Assembly: GCA_007118655.1 (NCBI GenBank)
Contig: SKRE01000154.1
Span: forward strand, 1 to 34,027
DNA from: Clostridiales bacterium
Lineage (GTDB): Bacteria > Bacillota > Clostridia > Peptostreptococcales > T1SED10-28
DNA length: 34,027 nt
Reading direction: 5' to 3'
The translations under genes were made by a program, and so were the position numbers. This document shows positions 1 to 10,547 of the stretch, piece by piece. The notes under the pieces were generated by a model. That model was not told the DNA's origin, made no database searches, and saw only the letters and a program-made list of their open reading frames with translations. How positions within the stretch are numbered: position 1 is the first letter of the stretch; each line of letters begins with the position of its first letter.

Positions 1-32
1 TCCGTTGGTTAGTCGGTCCGTTGGTTAGTCGG
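1..32. repeat. Perfect 16-bp tandem duplication (TCCGTTGGTTAGTCGG x2) at the 3' end of def
   Basis: Read directly: tccgttggttagtcgg|tccgttggttagtcgg; the inner copy contains the def stop codon (tta 25-27). May continue outside the window. Confidence 0.9.
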
Positions 33-492
33 CCAGTTGTTCAGCAGGTTTGATCATCCGGTCTGTAAACAGCACGCCGTTTAAATGATCAATTTCATGA
101 CAGATTGCCCTTGCAAATAAATTTTTCGCTTCCACAACGATTTCCTGCCCTTGAGGATTCAGACCTTTCACGGTGACGGCTTCGGGACGGGGTACCTCTC
201 CGTTTACTCCCGGAAGACTCAGGCAACCTTCCTCATCAATTTCTTCTCCGCAGGTCTCTATGATCTCAGGGTTAATCAACTGCAGCAGGCCTTCCCCTAC
301 ATCCACCAGTATAATTCTTTTCAACACCCCTACCTGGGTGGCGGCAAGTCCCACGCCGTCAGCGTCGTACATGGTATCTTTCATATCCTCCAACAAAGTT
401 TTTACCCGGTCATCTATTTTTTCCACTTTTTTTGCTTTTTTACGAAGAATGGGATCTTCGTCTTTTCGAATGATTCTAATTGCCACTTTCAT
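25..492 (-). CDS. def: Peptide deformylase
   Basis: Motifs [19 protein letters not shown] and [11 protein letters not shown]; sits downstream of priA as in many Firmicutes. Confidence 0.97.
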   Translation of the reverse strand: MKVAIRIIRKDEDPILRKKAKKVEKIDDRVKTLLEDMKDTMYDADGVGLAATQVGVLKRIILVDVGEGLLQLINPEIIETCGEEIDEEGCLSLPGVNGEVPRPEAVTVKGLNPQGQEIVVEAKNLFARAICHEIDHLNGVLFTDRMIKPAEQLAD

Positions 493-541
493 CTCCTCCT
501 GTGTTCATTAATCTCATCTGGTAATCAATCTATTCCCCAGG

Positions 542-2833
542 CTAAATTATACTGTAGGGATTAAAGTCGATGCTTAAGTTTACCTCATCGGGAACAAATT
601 GTTTTCTTTTATTAATACAAACATATTTGATAACTTTTTTCAATAGCTGTTTGTCGATTTCAATATTTTTTAGTAAAATTCGGTAACGGTAATTTTTATT
701 AATTTTTGAAATGACCGAAGGATTGGGTCCTAAAATACATTCTTCCAAACAGTCATTGTATCCTTCATTCTTTAAAATATATCGAATACCTTTGGAAACT
801 TTCACAGCCGTATCATACACCTTCTGTTCATCCTCCCCCATAAGATTTACTAAGTACAGCGTCTTAAAGGGGGGATATTCAAAGGCTTCCCGTAGGCCGA
901 TTTCTCTTCGGTAAAAACCTACATAGTCCTGTTTTATGGCTTCTTCAATACTATAGTGTTCCGGTTTATAAGTCTGAAGTACTACAGAGCCTAAGTCTTC
1001 TCCTCTTCCTGCGCGACCGGCTACTTGGGTCAGCAGCTGAAAGGTCCGTTCCGATGCCCGAAAATCCGGAAGATTCAAGATCGAGTCCGCAGCGATAATT
1101 CCCACCAAAGTAACCCCGGGGAAATCCAATCCCTTGGAAATCATCTGGGTCCCGATCAGGATATCCGCCTCACGGTTCTTAAATGCAGTTAATACCTTTT
1201 CATGGGCCCCTTTTTCCGTGGTGGTATCCACATCCATCCGAAGAATTCGCGCCTCGGGGAAAAGGTTTTCAATGTTTTTTTCCAGCTTTTGGGTGCCGTA
1301 TCCGAAATGCTTAATGGTTGTATTTCCACAGTCGGGACATTCGGTTATGGGCTTTTTCTTTTTTCCGCAGTAATGGCAAATAAGCTCATCGGAAGGCAGG
1401 TGATAGGTCATGGTGATATCACAGTCTCGGCATTTTTCCACATATCCGCATTTCTTACAGGAAAGAAAAGTAGAAAACCCTCGACGATTCAAAAATAAAA
1501 TCGTCTGCCCCTGTTTTTTCAAGTTTTCTTCAATTTGATTCTTTAAGCTTCCGGAAATCATGCTTAGATTCCCCACATCCAGTTCTTCCCGCATATCCAC
1601 CATTTCCACATGGGGCAGCTGATGCTTCGTTACCCGCCGGTCCAGGGAAATCAATTCATAGATCCCCTGTTCTCCCCGGTAGTAGCTTTCCACGGAAGGA
1701 GTGGCGGAGCCCAGAACCACTTGGGCCCCTTCTCTTTCACTGCGGTACCGGGCAACCTCTATGGCATGGTATTTGGGATTTTGTTCGGATTTATAAGTAT
1801 ATTCGTGTTCCTCATCCACCACAATCATTCCCAGGTTTTCAAGTTTGGCAAACACCGCGGACCGGGCACCGATTACGATTTTTGCTTTTCCCTGCTGAAT
1901 TTTTTCCCATTCGTAGTACCGTTCCTTCAAGGTTAGGGAACTGTGAATTAAGGCGATGGCTTCACCGAATCTCGCAGTGAACCGTTCCATGGTTTGAGGG
2001 GTCAGGGAAATCTCCGGAACCAAAACGATGGCGGTTTTCCCCAGCTCCAAGGCTTTTTCAATAAGTCCCAGGTAAATTTCGGTTTTCCCGCTGCCGGTTA
2101 CTCCATGGAGTAAAAAGGTCTTCCCTTTTTCTTTTTTTTCCTGGGTTTTCCCGAAGCTCTCCTTCATAGTTTCCAAAGCCTTCTTTTGTTCCGTGGTTAG
2201 GGGAACCCTGGGAGGGTTTTTGGGGGGCATCATATTTAACAGCCGGGAAGCCTTTTCTTTTTCTATGGTCTCAATGACTCCCTTATTCTCTAATGCCTTT
2301 ACCGCATTTTTGTATACGCTTTTGTTATCCGACAGAGATTTCAGCAACACTTCCTCGTCTTCGATCAGCTGCCGTAAAATTTCCCGTTGCCGCTTGGCGT
2401 TGTTCGGTGTTTTCTCCACTACTGTTTCCATATCTCCCCGGGAAACTTTCCGTCTCAAAAATACATCTTTTTTTTCTTTGATGTTCCCGTAGGCTTTCGG
2501 CGGCGCTACCGTGGAAATGGCTTCCATATAGGTGCATAAATAGGTTTTTTTCATCCATAGAATCATATCAATTTGCAACTCAGACAAGGGTGGTACGTTT
2601 TGTACCACCCCTTGAAGATTTTTTATGGTATACCGGGGCTTTTCAATATCCTTAATTCCAAGGACGTAACCCTCTATTTTTTTATGACCCTTTCCAAAGG
2701 TCACCTGAACCCGGCTTCCGATCTCCACAGCTTCCATTAAGTTCTGGGGGATTTTATAATCGAAGGGACGGTCGGTGTGATGGGAATTTTGATCAATAAT
2801 AACCTTGGCAACATTGACCTTGGCAACTTCCAT
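542..2833 (-). CDS. priA: Primosomal protein N' (replication restart helicase PriA)
   Basis: Walker A GVTGSGKTE, DEEHEYTYKSEQNP, Zn-binding CKKCGYVEKCRDC...CHYCGKK...CPDCG, GTQMISKGLDFPGV. Confidence 0.97.
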   Translation of the reverse strand: MEVAKVNVAKVIIDQNSHHTDRPFDYKIPQNLMEAVEIGSRVQVTFGKGHKKIEGYVLGIKDIEKPRYTIKNLQGVVQNVPPLSELQIDMILWMKKTYLCTYMEAISTVAPPKAYGNIKEKKDVFLRRKVSRGDMETVVEKTPNNAKRQREILRQLIEDEEVLLKSLSDNKSVYKNAVKALENKGVIETIEKEKASRLLNMMPPKNPPRVPLTTEQKKALETMKESFGKTQEKKEKGKTFLLHGVTGSGKTEIYLGLIEKALELGKTAIVLVPEISLTPQTMERFTARFGEAIALIHSSLTLKERYYEWEKIQQGKAKIVIGARSAVFAKLENLGMIVVDEEHEYTYKSEQNPKYHAIEVARYRSEREGAQVVLGSATPSVESYYRGEQGIYELISLDRRVTKHQLPHVEMVDMREELDVGNLSMISGSLKNQIEENLKKQGQTILFLNRRGFSTFLSCKKCGYVEKCRDCDITMTYHLPSDELICHYCGKKKKPITECPDCGNTTIKHFGYGTQKLEKNIENLFPEARILRMDVDTTTEKGAHEKVLTAFKNREADILIGTQMISKGLDFPGVTLVGIIAADSILNLPDFRASERTFQLLTQVAGRAGRGEDLGSVVLQTYKPEHYSIEEAIKQDYVGFYRREIGLREAFEYPPFKTLYLVNLMGEDEQKVYDTAVKVSKGIRYILKNEGYNDCLEECILGPNPSVISKINKNYRYRILLKNIEIDKQLLKKVIKYVCINKRKQFVPDEVNLSIDFNPYSII

Positions 2834-2863
2834 AAAATCCTTCCTTTCTTGAACCCCGATTCT

Positions 2864-4093
2864 TTAGAGGGTCTGAGACTTTTTCTTGCTCAGTACTTTA
2901 TCTAAAATATCATGGGCGACAGCTGACTTTTCCACTTTTTCGGTTTTATCCCAATCACCATTTTTATCAATGAAATAGACAATGTTGGTATCGTGGGCAA
3001 ACCCTGCCCCCTCTTCAGTTACATCATTGGCTACAATAAAGTCAAGGTTCTTTCGTTGAATCTTATCCTTTCCCTGTTCAATAATATTTTCCGTCTCTGC
3101 AGCAAAACCTACATGGATTTTGCCCGGTTCTTTAATTTTCCCCATCTCCAAAAGAATATCGGGGTTCCGGACCAGGGTTAACTGAATCTCCCCTTCTTGG
3201 GATTCTTTTTTCACCTTTTGCGCCTCCCGGATTTTCGGTCGGTAATCCGAGACCGCAGCGGATTTAATTAATACGTCACACTGGGGATAAGCTTCTTTTA
3301 CGGCTTCAAACATTTCTTCCGCGGTTTCAACAGAAACAACCTCTATCCCCTGGGGGGCTTGAAGACTGCTGGGTCCGGAAATCAGTTTTACTGCTCCCCC
3401 CCGTTTTACAATGGCTTTTGCAATTTCATAGCCCATCTTCCCCGTGGAATGATTACTCAAAAACCGGACCGGATCAATGATTTCCCGGGTAGGACCGGCG
3501 GTTACCAAAAACCGGAGCCCCTCCAGATCATTTTTCTCGGTTTGAAGTTCCTGCCGATAGATATTTTGCAGTTCATCCAGGATTATCGAAACTTCCTGGA
3601 GCTTTCCCTGCCCTTCATCTCCACAGGCCAGCATGCCGCCCTTTGGAGGAATAATATGATAGCCCCGCGCCATCAATGTCTCCATGTTTTTTTGCACCAC
3701 GGGATTTTCATACATTTTCGTGTTCATGGCGGGAGCAAACACCACGGGTTTGTTCGAGGCCATAATCGTGGTGGAAAGCATATCATCCGCAATGCCCGCG
3801 GCTACTTTCCCAATGATATTCGCTGTGGCGGGAGCAATCAGTAAAATGTCGGATTTTTGAGCTAAGGAGATATGCTCCATATCCCAATACTTAGGACTCT
3901 CAAACATATTGACGATTACGGAATTTCCCGTTAAGGACTGAAAAGTGTAGGGGGTGATAAATTCCGTGGCGGACTTCGTCATAATCACGTCAATATTTGC
4001 TCCGATTTTTTTCAATCCGCTGATGATCTCACAGGCTTTATAGGCTGCAATGCCTCCGGTTACACCAAGGACTACGTTTTTTCCCTGTAACAT
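2864..4093 (-). CDS. coaBC: Bifunctional phosphopantothenoylcysteine decarboxylase / phosphopantothenate-cysteine ligase
   Basis: N-terminal flavoprotein VTGGIAAYKACEI, PAMNTKMYENP; C-terminal VTAGPTREIIDPVRFLSNHSTGKMGYEIA. Confidence 0.96.
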   Translation of the reverse strand: MLQGKNVVLGVTGGIAAYKACEIISGLKKIGANIDVIMTKSATEFITPYTFQSLTGNSVIVNMFESPKYWDMEHISLAQKSDILLIAPATANIIGKVAAGIADDMLSTTIMASNKPVVFAPAMNTKMYENPVVQKNMETLMARGYHIIPPKGGMLACGDEGQGKLQEVSIILDELQNIYRQELQTEKNDLEGLRFLVTAGPTREIIDPVRFLSNHSTGKMGYEIAKAIVKRGGAVKLISGPSSLQAPQGIEVVSVETAEEMFEAVKEAYPQCDVLIKSAAVSDYRPKIREAQKVKKESQEGEIQLTLVRNPDILLEMGKIKEPGKIHVGFAAETENIIEQGKDKIQRKNLDFIVANDVTEEGAGFAHDTNIVYFIDKNGDWDKTEKVEKSAVAHDILDKVLSKKKSQTL

Positions 4094-4101
4094 TTAATCA
4101 C

Positions 4102-4314
4102 CTACTCTTCTTCAAGGGTTGTATAAAAAGTTTTATTTTCATAGATTTCCTGGGTTGCTATGGATACCGCTTTATTGGAATTCGGCATGTCCACCCTGGG
4201 GATCGAACCTAAATTGATTTCTCTGGCTCTTTTAGCCGTAAGCACCACTAAGGTATACTTACTTCCTACGATTTCTACTAAATCACTAACTGATGGGTTT
4301 AACATTGATAACAC
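4102..4314 (-). CDS. rpoZ: DNA-directed RNA polymerase omega subunit
   Basis: 70 aa, LVEIVGSKYTLVVLTAKRAREI; located between gmk and coaBC. Confidence 0.92.
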   Translation of the reverse strand: MLSMLNPSVSDLVEIVGSKYTLVVLTAKRAREINLGSIPRVDMPNSNKAVSIATQEIYENKTFYTTLEEE

Positions 4315-4318
4315 TCCT

Positions 4319-4924
4319 CTAGGTATATTTTTCAGTCCACTGTGGATAAATTCTTTCGGTTTTTAATTTTTCCGCTGATAAAATGCTTTGTACGTCCCCG
4401 GTTGCCCGATCCACATCATCATTGATTACACCGTAATGGTACTCGTGGATCTTTTGGATTTCTTCTTTTGCGGAATTCAGACGTTTTTCCATATCCTCTT
4501 CGGTTTCCGTTCCCCTGCCTACAATTCGACTTTTTAAGTCTTCAATTTTAGGGGGTAAAATAAAAATAAATACTCCTTCGGGGAATTTCTCCTTAACCTT
4601 TAAGGCACCCTCGGTATCAATTTCCAAGAGCACATCCTTTCCTTTTTGGAGCTGTTCCATCACGTTTTCTTTAGGGGTGCCATAGTAATTATCATACACC
4701 TTGGCATATTCTAAAAACTGTTCATTCTCCAAGCGTTCTTTAAACTCTTCCATCGTAAGAAAGTAGTAATTTTCCCCGTCTACTTCCCCTATCCTGGGAG
4801 GTCTTGTGGTGGCAGAAACCGAAACATGAATGCTCGGATCTTTTTTAAGCAACGCTTTGCAAATGGTTCCTTTTCCTGCTCCCGAAGGGCCGGATATTAC
4901 AATTAACAGTCCTCTGTTTTCCAT
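4319..4924 (-). CDS. gmk: Guanylate kinase
   Basis: GPSGAGKGTICKALL, SVSATTRPPRIGEVDGENYYFLT. Confidence 0.97.
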   Translation of the reverse strand: MENRGLLIVISGPSGAGKGTICKALLKKDPSIHVSVSATTRPPRIGEVDGENYYFLTMEEFKERLENEQFLEYAKVYDNYYGTPKENVMEQLQKGKDVLLEIDTEGALKVKEKFPEGVFIFILPPKIEDLKSRIVGRGTETEEDMEKRLNSAKEEIQKIHEYHYGVINDDVDRATGDVQSILSAEKLKTERIYPQWTEKYT

Positions 4925-4982
4925 ATCATCCCTCTTTCTGCTTATTTCCGCAACCTATTATGCTGTTCCTGCATTTTGATTC

Positions 4983-5279
4983 CTAGTCTTCTTCCTTTCC
5001 CAACTTTATATCTACAGAGGCTTCCGACTCTTCTTTTTCACGATTCTCCAGACGCTGAGCCACGGTCTCCGGTTGAACCGCCGATAAAATCACGTGTTCA
5101 CTATCCGTAACGATCACTGCCCGGGTACGCCTTCCATAGGTGGCGTCCACCAGCATACTTCTTTCTCTGGCCTCCTGAATCATTCGCTTGATCGGTGCCG
5201 ACTCGGGACTGACGATGGCCACGATTCTATTGACCGCCACGATATTTCCGAAACCGATATTAATTAATCCGCCGCTCAT
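4983..5279 (-). CDS. remA: RemA-like (DUF370) extracellular matrix regulator
   Basis: [55 protein letters not shown]; between yicC and gmk. Confidence 0.92.
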   Translation of the reverse strand: MSGGLINIGFGNIVAVNRIVAIVSPESAPIKRMIQEARERSMLVDATYGRRTRAVIVTDSEHVILSAVQPETVAQRLENREKEESEASVDIKLGKEED

Positions 5280-5350
5280 AATTCCCCTCCTTTATGACTT
5301 TTTGTCATGGATAGATCCCCTTATGGGTCTGGATTCCAATTTTCCATAAA

Positions 5351-6232
5351 CTATTCGATATTTTGAACCTGCTCCCGAATTTTTTCCAGGGCACTTTTTA
5401 CAATCACCACTTCATTGGAAATTTCCGTACTGTGGGATTTTGATGCAATGGTATTGATCTCCCGATTCATTTCCTGAATGATAAAGTCCAATTTTCTTCC
5501 CATGGGTTCTTCCACTTCCAAGGTCTTTCTAAATTGTTCCCCATGACTTTTCAGTCTTACGATCTCTTCGTTAATATTACTCTTATCCGCAAAGAACACC
5601 ACTTCTCCCTGAATCCGTTCTTCGTCAATATCCAGTTGATTCTGTACAAGCTCTCCGATTCGTTCCATTAACTTCTCCCGGTAGTATTCCACCTGGGCAG
5701 GAGCAAGTTTTTCGATGAGTTCCAATGACCCGTCGATGTCTTTTAGTTGATCGATTAAGTCATTTTCCGTTTTCTCCCCTTCTTTTTTCCGCATAAGGGA
5801 GAGTTGACTCAGGGCCTGAGTCAAAGCGGAATTTATCCCTTCTTCAATGACCTTTTCCTCTTCTTCCTTTGATTCAAGGGAGATCACATCCGGAAACCGG
5901 CCAATGGCCAGGGTATTTACATCATGGGTAATGGAAAGGTGTTCCCCGATAGCATTCAGGGCTTCATAATAGCCCTTGGCCAGTTTCAAGTCCACCCGTA
6001 CTTCTCCATGGGCGCCTTCAAGGGTTTCATAGTTCAGGAATACATCCACTTTTCCCCGCCGCACCTGTTCTTTAATCAATTTACGCATGGATTCTTCAAA
6101 GTTTAAAAACTGTTTGGGCATTCGAATATTCATATCCAAATAGCGATGATTTACGGACTTTACTTCAATGGAAAACGTTTTACTTCCAACCTGCGCTTCT
6201 CCTCTGCCAAATCCGGTCATACTGATTAACAT
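5351..6232 (-). CDS. yicC: YicC family endoribonuclease
   Basis: MTGFGRGEAQ...EVKSVNHRYLDMNIRMP...EMNREINTIASKS. Confidence 0.95.
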   Translation of the reverse strand: MLISMTGFGRGEAQVGSKTFSIEVKSVNHRYLDMNIRMPKQFLNFEESMRKLIKEQVRRGKVDVFLNYETLEGAHGEVRVDLKLAKGYYEALNAIGEHLSITHDVNTLAIGRFPDVISLESKEEEEKVIEEGINSALTQALSQLSLMRKKEGEKTENDLIDQLKDIDGSLELIEKLAPAQVEYYREKLMERIGELVQNQLDIDEERIQGEVVFFADKSNINEEIVRLKSHGEQFRKTLEVEEPMGRKLDFIIQEMNREINTIASKSHSTEISNEVVIVKSALEKIREQVQNIE

Positions 6233-6243
6233 AAGCGGACCTC

Positions 6244-7062
6244 CTATTTTGAGAATTTTAATTGATAGCTCCCTTCGCAGATGGTTTCTGCGGGACCTGT
6301 CATGGTTATAATCTTTTCCTCGTGATTAATTCCGATGAATAAACTTCCTCCGGGAGAATGGGCCGTAACCCTTGTTGAAAGCATCCCCCGAAGATTTCCC
6401 AAGACCGCCGCGGAAGTCATGCCCGTTCCACAGGCCAGCGTGTAGCCGCAGCCTCGCTCCCAGGTTTTGATTTCAATATTTTCTCTGTCCAGGACTTTTG
6501 CAAAGTTCACATTGGTGCCTTCCGAAAAACTATGATGGACTTCCAAAGCGGGCCCTAAATTCTTCAGCCGGTTTTTTGAAAGGGTCTCTTCAAAAATCAC
6601 CACATGGGGTACCCCTAAGATCAGGCTTCCGATTTCCAGGTTCTCCTCGTTTACTTTCAGGGTCCTGCGTAAAAAATCCAACTGATACCAGCCCATGTCT
6701 GCGGTAATATTTTCAGCAAAACCTTGGCCATCGACTTCCGTAACCTCCACATTTTTTACTCCGTCCAAGGTTTCTACGGTAAACCTCCGCTCTTTCACAA
6801 TGTTCTTATCAAAAACATATTTTGAAAAACAACGCAGGCCGTTACCGCACATTTTTGCAAGGGAACCGTCTCCGTTATAATAAACCATCTTCACATCGGC
6901 TTTCCCGCTTTTTTCCACGGCCATAAAACCGTCGGCACCCACACCGAAACGCCGGTTGCAGATTTTTTTTGCCAGATAGGAATAATCCCCGGGGGCTATT
7001 TGATCTTCAGTGATGATAAAATCGTTTCCTATTCCATGAATTTTCATAAAATCGATTTTCAT
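6244..7062 (-). CDS. dapF: Diaminopimelate epimerase
   Basis: MKIHGIGNDFI, GADGFM, CGNGLRCF, ERGCGYTLACGTG. Confidence 0.96.
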   Translation of the reverse strand: MKIDFMKIHGIGNDFIITEDQIAPGDYSYLAKKICNRRFGVGADGFMAVEKSGKADVKMVYYNGDGSLAKMCGNGLRCFSKYVFDKNIVKERRFTVETLDGVKNVEVTEVDGQGFAENITADMGWYQLDFLRRTLKVNEENLEIGSLILGVPHVVIFEETLSKNRLKNLGPALEVHHSFSEGTNVNFAKVLDRENIEIKTWERGCGYTLACGTGMTSAAVLGNLRGMLSTRVTAHSPGGSLFIGINHEEKIITMTGPAETICEGSYQLKFSK

Positions 7063-7196
7063 GATTTTCCTCTCATTTTCTTGTATTTTTAACAGTAAGC
7101 TTGCAATTATTATAACAAATCTTTTGATTTTTAACCACTAAGGGCGAAAGTTTCTTTTGTAATTCTTTTAAAGCCCCCGGGATCGGTCTTGAGATT

Positions 7197-7225
7197 TTGC
7201 CTTCCCCGGGGTTTTATGCTATATT
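7197..7225 (+). promoter_or_regulatory. Putative sigma-A promoter of the NFACT gene (TTGCCT-N17-TGCTATATT)
   Basis: -35 TTGCCT 7197-7202, 17-nt spacer, -10 TATATT 7220-7225 with extended -10 TG; the spacer contains the palindrome CCCCGGGG. Confidence 0.55.
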
Positions 7226-7256
7226 TAAGCCATAACCAAACCAAGGAGGAAAAATC

Positions 7257-9023
7257 ATGGCACTGGACGGCACCCTGCTTTACGGACTACAAAAGGAATT
7301 GGAAAATCTGCTGATTGATGGAAAGGTGGATAAAATTCACCAACCGGAAAAAGACGAAATCCATCTTTTAATTCGGAATCAAAAAATTAATTATCGATTG
7401 CTTTTATCCGCCCACAGCAATTATCCCCGAGTACACCTTACGACGATGCAAAAAACGAATCCTAAAAAAGCCCCCAGCTTTTGTATGCTCCTTCGAAAGA
7501 CGCTGCAAAACGGAAGAATTCGAAGCATAGAACAGCCTTTTTTTGATCGGGTATTAAAAATCACCATCGATTCCTACGATGAACTGAATATTTTGCAGCC
7601 AAAGGAATTGATCATCGAAATGATGGGCAAGCACAGCAATATTTTATTGGTTGACGGAGAAAGCAAAAAAATTATCGACAGCATCAAAAGAGTGGGCATG
7701 GAGGTCAGCAGTCTTCGCCAGGTCCTGCCGGGGCTTCCTTATGAGCACCCTCCCCTGGATAAAAAATCCCCCTTTGACATCGACTCTTTATCGACCTTTA
7801 TAGAAGTCCTCTCCCAACCACCAAAGGATTCCCTGATCAAAGGACTCTTTGGAAACATCATCGGATTTTCTCCCTTGATTTCCCGGGAACTCATTGAACG
7901 GGGGGGACTGGATGAGGACCTTCCCATAACCGCGGTGAAAGACGAGGACTTTTATGAGCTGTATCAGGAATATAAAAAACTGTTGGAAGCGTTACGAACC
8001 CACACCCTTTTCCCCGCAGTATATTTAGAGCATGGCAAGCCGAAAGCCTTCGGCATCTACCCCCTGACCCATCTTTCGGTCTATGAGCGTAAGGATTTCG
8101 ATCGAATCAGTGAAGTCTTGGAATACTATTACTTTACGAAGGATCACAAGGAACGTTTAAAACAGAAATCCCAAGACCTTCGAAAAACCGTAAGCCTTAA
8201 AGTGCAGCGTTTAGTCAATAAATACGGAAAGCTGGAAAAGGATTATAAAAATGCAGAAAATGCCGAGGCCCATAAACTTAAAGGGGATCTGGTAACGGCG
8301 AATCTCCATCGTATGAAAAAGGGGGACAAGGAAATCGAAGCACAAAACTTCTATGATCCGGAACAGAAAACCCTAAAAATCCCTTTGAACATTCGAATGA
8401 GCCCTTCTGAAAACGCTCAGAAATTTTACAAAAAATACAGCAAGGCTAAAAACGCGATGATCGAAATACGCAAGCAAATGATCCGAACAAAAAAAGAAAT
8501 CGAGTATTTACAAGGAATCCTTTCCAGTATTGATCATGCCCAGGATTTACCCGACATTGAAGAAATCCGGGAGGAACTGGAAGAACAAAAGATTGTCAAG
8601 TCCAAGAAAAAAGCCAAAAAGAAACAGCCGGCTCCTGCAAACCCCCTGGCTTTTGAAACCTCGGAAGGGTTTACGGTACTGGTTGGAAAAAACAACAGGC
8701 AAAATGAAAAAATCACCTTCAAAATTGCCGGTAAAGAGGATTTATGGTTTCATGTTAAAGATCAGCCCGGTTCCCATACGGTAATGCTTTTAGACGGAAG
8801 GGAGCCCGGGGAACAAAGTATTTTAGAAGCCGCAACTCTGGCTGCTTACTACAGTAAGGGACAAAATGCTACAAAGGTTTCCGTGGCCTATACCCAACGG
8901 AAACACGTGAAAAACCCTAAGGGCTCAAAGCCGGGAATGGTTATTTACGATAACTTCTCCACGGTTTTGGTAGACGCCCTGGAAGAAAATATTCAAACCA
9001 TAAAAAAAGTGGCCCACCCTTAG
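7257..9023 (+). CDS. rqcH: NFACT-family protein, Rqc2 homolog / fibronectin-binding protein A-like
   Basis: ALDGTLLYGLQKEL, coiled coil, C-terminal NFACT-R GKNNRQNEKITFK...DLWFHVKDQPGSHTVM; RBS aaggagg before ATG. Confidence 0.95.
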   Translation: MALDGTLLYGLQKELENLLIDGKVDKIHQPEKDEIHLLIRNQKINYRLLLSAHSNYPRVHLTTMQKTNPKKAPSFCMLLRKTLQNGRIRSIEQPFFDRVLKITIDSYDELNILQPKELIIEMMGKHSNILLVDGESKKIIDSIKRVGMEVSSLRQVLPGLPYEHPPLDKKSPFDIDSLSTFIEVLSQPPKDSLIKGLFGNIIGFSPLISRELIERGGLDEDLPITAVKDEDFYELYQEYKKLLEALRTHTLFPAVYLEHGKPKAFGIYPLTHLSVYERKDFDRISEVLEYYYFTKDHKERLKQKSQDLRKTVSLKVQRLVNKYGKLEKDYKNAENAEAHKLKGDLVTANLHRMKKGDKEIEAQNFYDPEQKTLKIPLNIRMSPSENAQKFYKKYSKAKNAMIEIRKQMIRTKKEIEYLQGILSSIDHAQDLPDIEEIREELEEQKIVKSKKKAKKKQPAPANPLAFETSEGFTVLVGKNNRQNEKITFKIAGKEDLWFHVKDQPGSHTVMLLDGREPGEQSILEAATLAAYYSKGQNATKVSVAYTQRKHVKNPKGSKPGMVIYDNFSTVLVDALEENIQTIKKVAHP

Positions 9024-9040
9024 GGTTGCCGCTTTTTTTT
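9002..9040 (+). terminator. Rho-independent terminator overlapping the 3' end of the NFACT gene
   Basis: AAAAAGTGGC...GCCGCTTTTTTTT hairpin with T-tract. Confidence 0.7.
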
Positions 9041-9064
9041 GTGCTGTGGGTCTGTTTTTTCCGG

Positions 9065-9589
<525 letters not shown>

Positions 9590-9618
9590 TCAGCTTCTCC
9601 CCTTTCATTGATTTAACC

Positions 9619-10545
9619 TTATTTTCCGCTTTTAAGATTTTTTAAGTCTGTGATCACTTTTTGAAAGTAATCCGGCACCGGTGAATCAAATTCCATGTAC
9701 TCTCCCGTACTTGGATGTACGAATCCTAACGTTTTTGCATGGAGCATCTGTCCCTCCCGGGAGAAGTGGGACTTCCTTGGACCATATACCGGGTCTCCCA
9801 CCAGGGAATGTCCGATATACTGAAGATGCACCCGTATTTGATGGGTTCTTCCGGTTTCCAAGCGTGCCTCCAGCAGGGTATGTTTTTCAAAGCGTTCCAG
9901 GACTTTTAAATGGGTTTTCGCATATCTTCCGTCGTCCAGGACGGTCATTTTCAATGGATTTTTGGGAGATCTTCCGATGGGCGCATCGATTACCGCTTTT
10001 TCTTCCTCCATCACCCCATGAACCAGAAGCAGATACTGTCGCGAAACCGTGCGGTCCTGCAGCTGTTTTTGTAAATCCCGATGGGCCTGATCGGTCTTTG
10101 CTACCATCAACAGGCCGGATGTATCTTTATCAATCCGATGAACAATACCCGGTCGAATAACACCGTTTATCGAGGAGAGTTTCCCCTTGCAGTGATACAT
10201 CAAAGCATTGACCAAAGTGTCTTCATAATTTCCCGCCCCGGGGTGTACGACCATTCCTTGAGGTTTGTTAACCACTAAGAGATCTTTGTCTTCGTAGATG
10301 ATTTCAATCGGTATATTCTCCTCTTTAATTTCCAAAGGTTTCGGTTCAGGAATTTCAATAATTATTTCGTCCCCTTCTTTTAGAAGGCTCCGATTTTTTC
10401 CCGGTTCCTGATTAACTAATGCCCGATTTTCTTTAATTAATTTTTGCAGGTAGCTGCGGCTGTACTCTTCTAAATTTTCGGCTAAAAATATATCCAGCCG
10501 CTTTCCTTCATCCTCCGAGTCAAGCATGAACTCGTGTTTTTCCAT
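9619..10545 (-). CDS. rluD: RluA/RluD family 23S rRNA pseudouridine synthase with S4 domain
   Basis: GIVHRIDKDTSGLLMVAKT, TGRTHQIRVHLQYIGHSLVGDPVYG. Confidence 0.95.
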   Translation of the reverse strand: MEKHEFMLDSEDEGKRLDIFLAENLEEYSRSYLQKLIKENRALVNQEPGKNRSLLKEGDEIIIEIPEPKPLEIKEENIPIEIIYEDKDLLVVNKPQGMVVHPGAGNYEDTLVNALMYHCKGKLSSINGVIRPGIVHRIDKDTSGLLMVAKTDQAHRDLQKQLQDRTVSRQYLLLVHGVMEEEKAVIDAPIGRSPKNPLKMTVLDDGRYAKTHLKVLERFEKHTLLEARLETGRTHQIRVHLQYIGHSLVGDPVYGPRKSHFSREGQMLHAKTLGFVHPSTGEYMEFDSPVPDYFQKVITDLKNLKSGK

Positions 10546-10547
10546 TT

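Noticed and set aside
3359-3844. 161-aa plus-strand ORF antisense to coaBC
   Set aside because: No recognisable family; composition looks like a shadow ORF of a strongly supported gene.
5293-5307. ATGACTTTTTGTCAT palindrome between remA and yicC
   Set aside because: Short 5-bp arms in AT-rich DNA; too weak to call regulatory.
9681-10160. 159-aa plus-strand ORF antisense to rluD
   Set aside because: Shadow ORF; the minus strand encodes a clear pseudouridine synthase.
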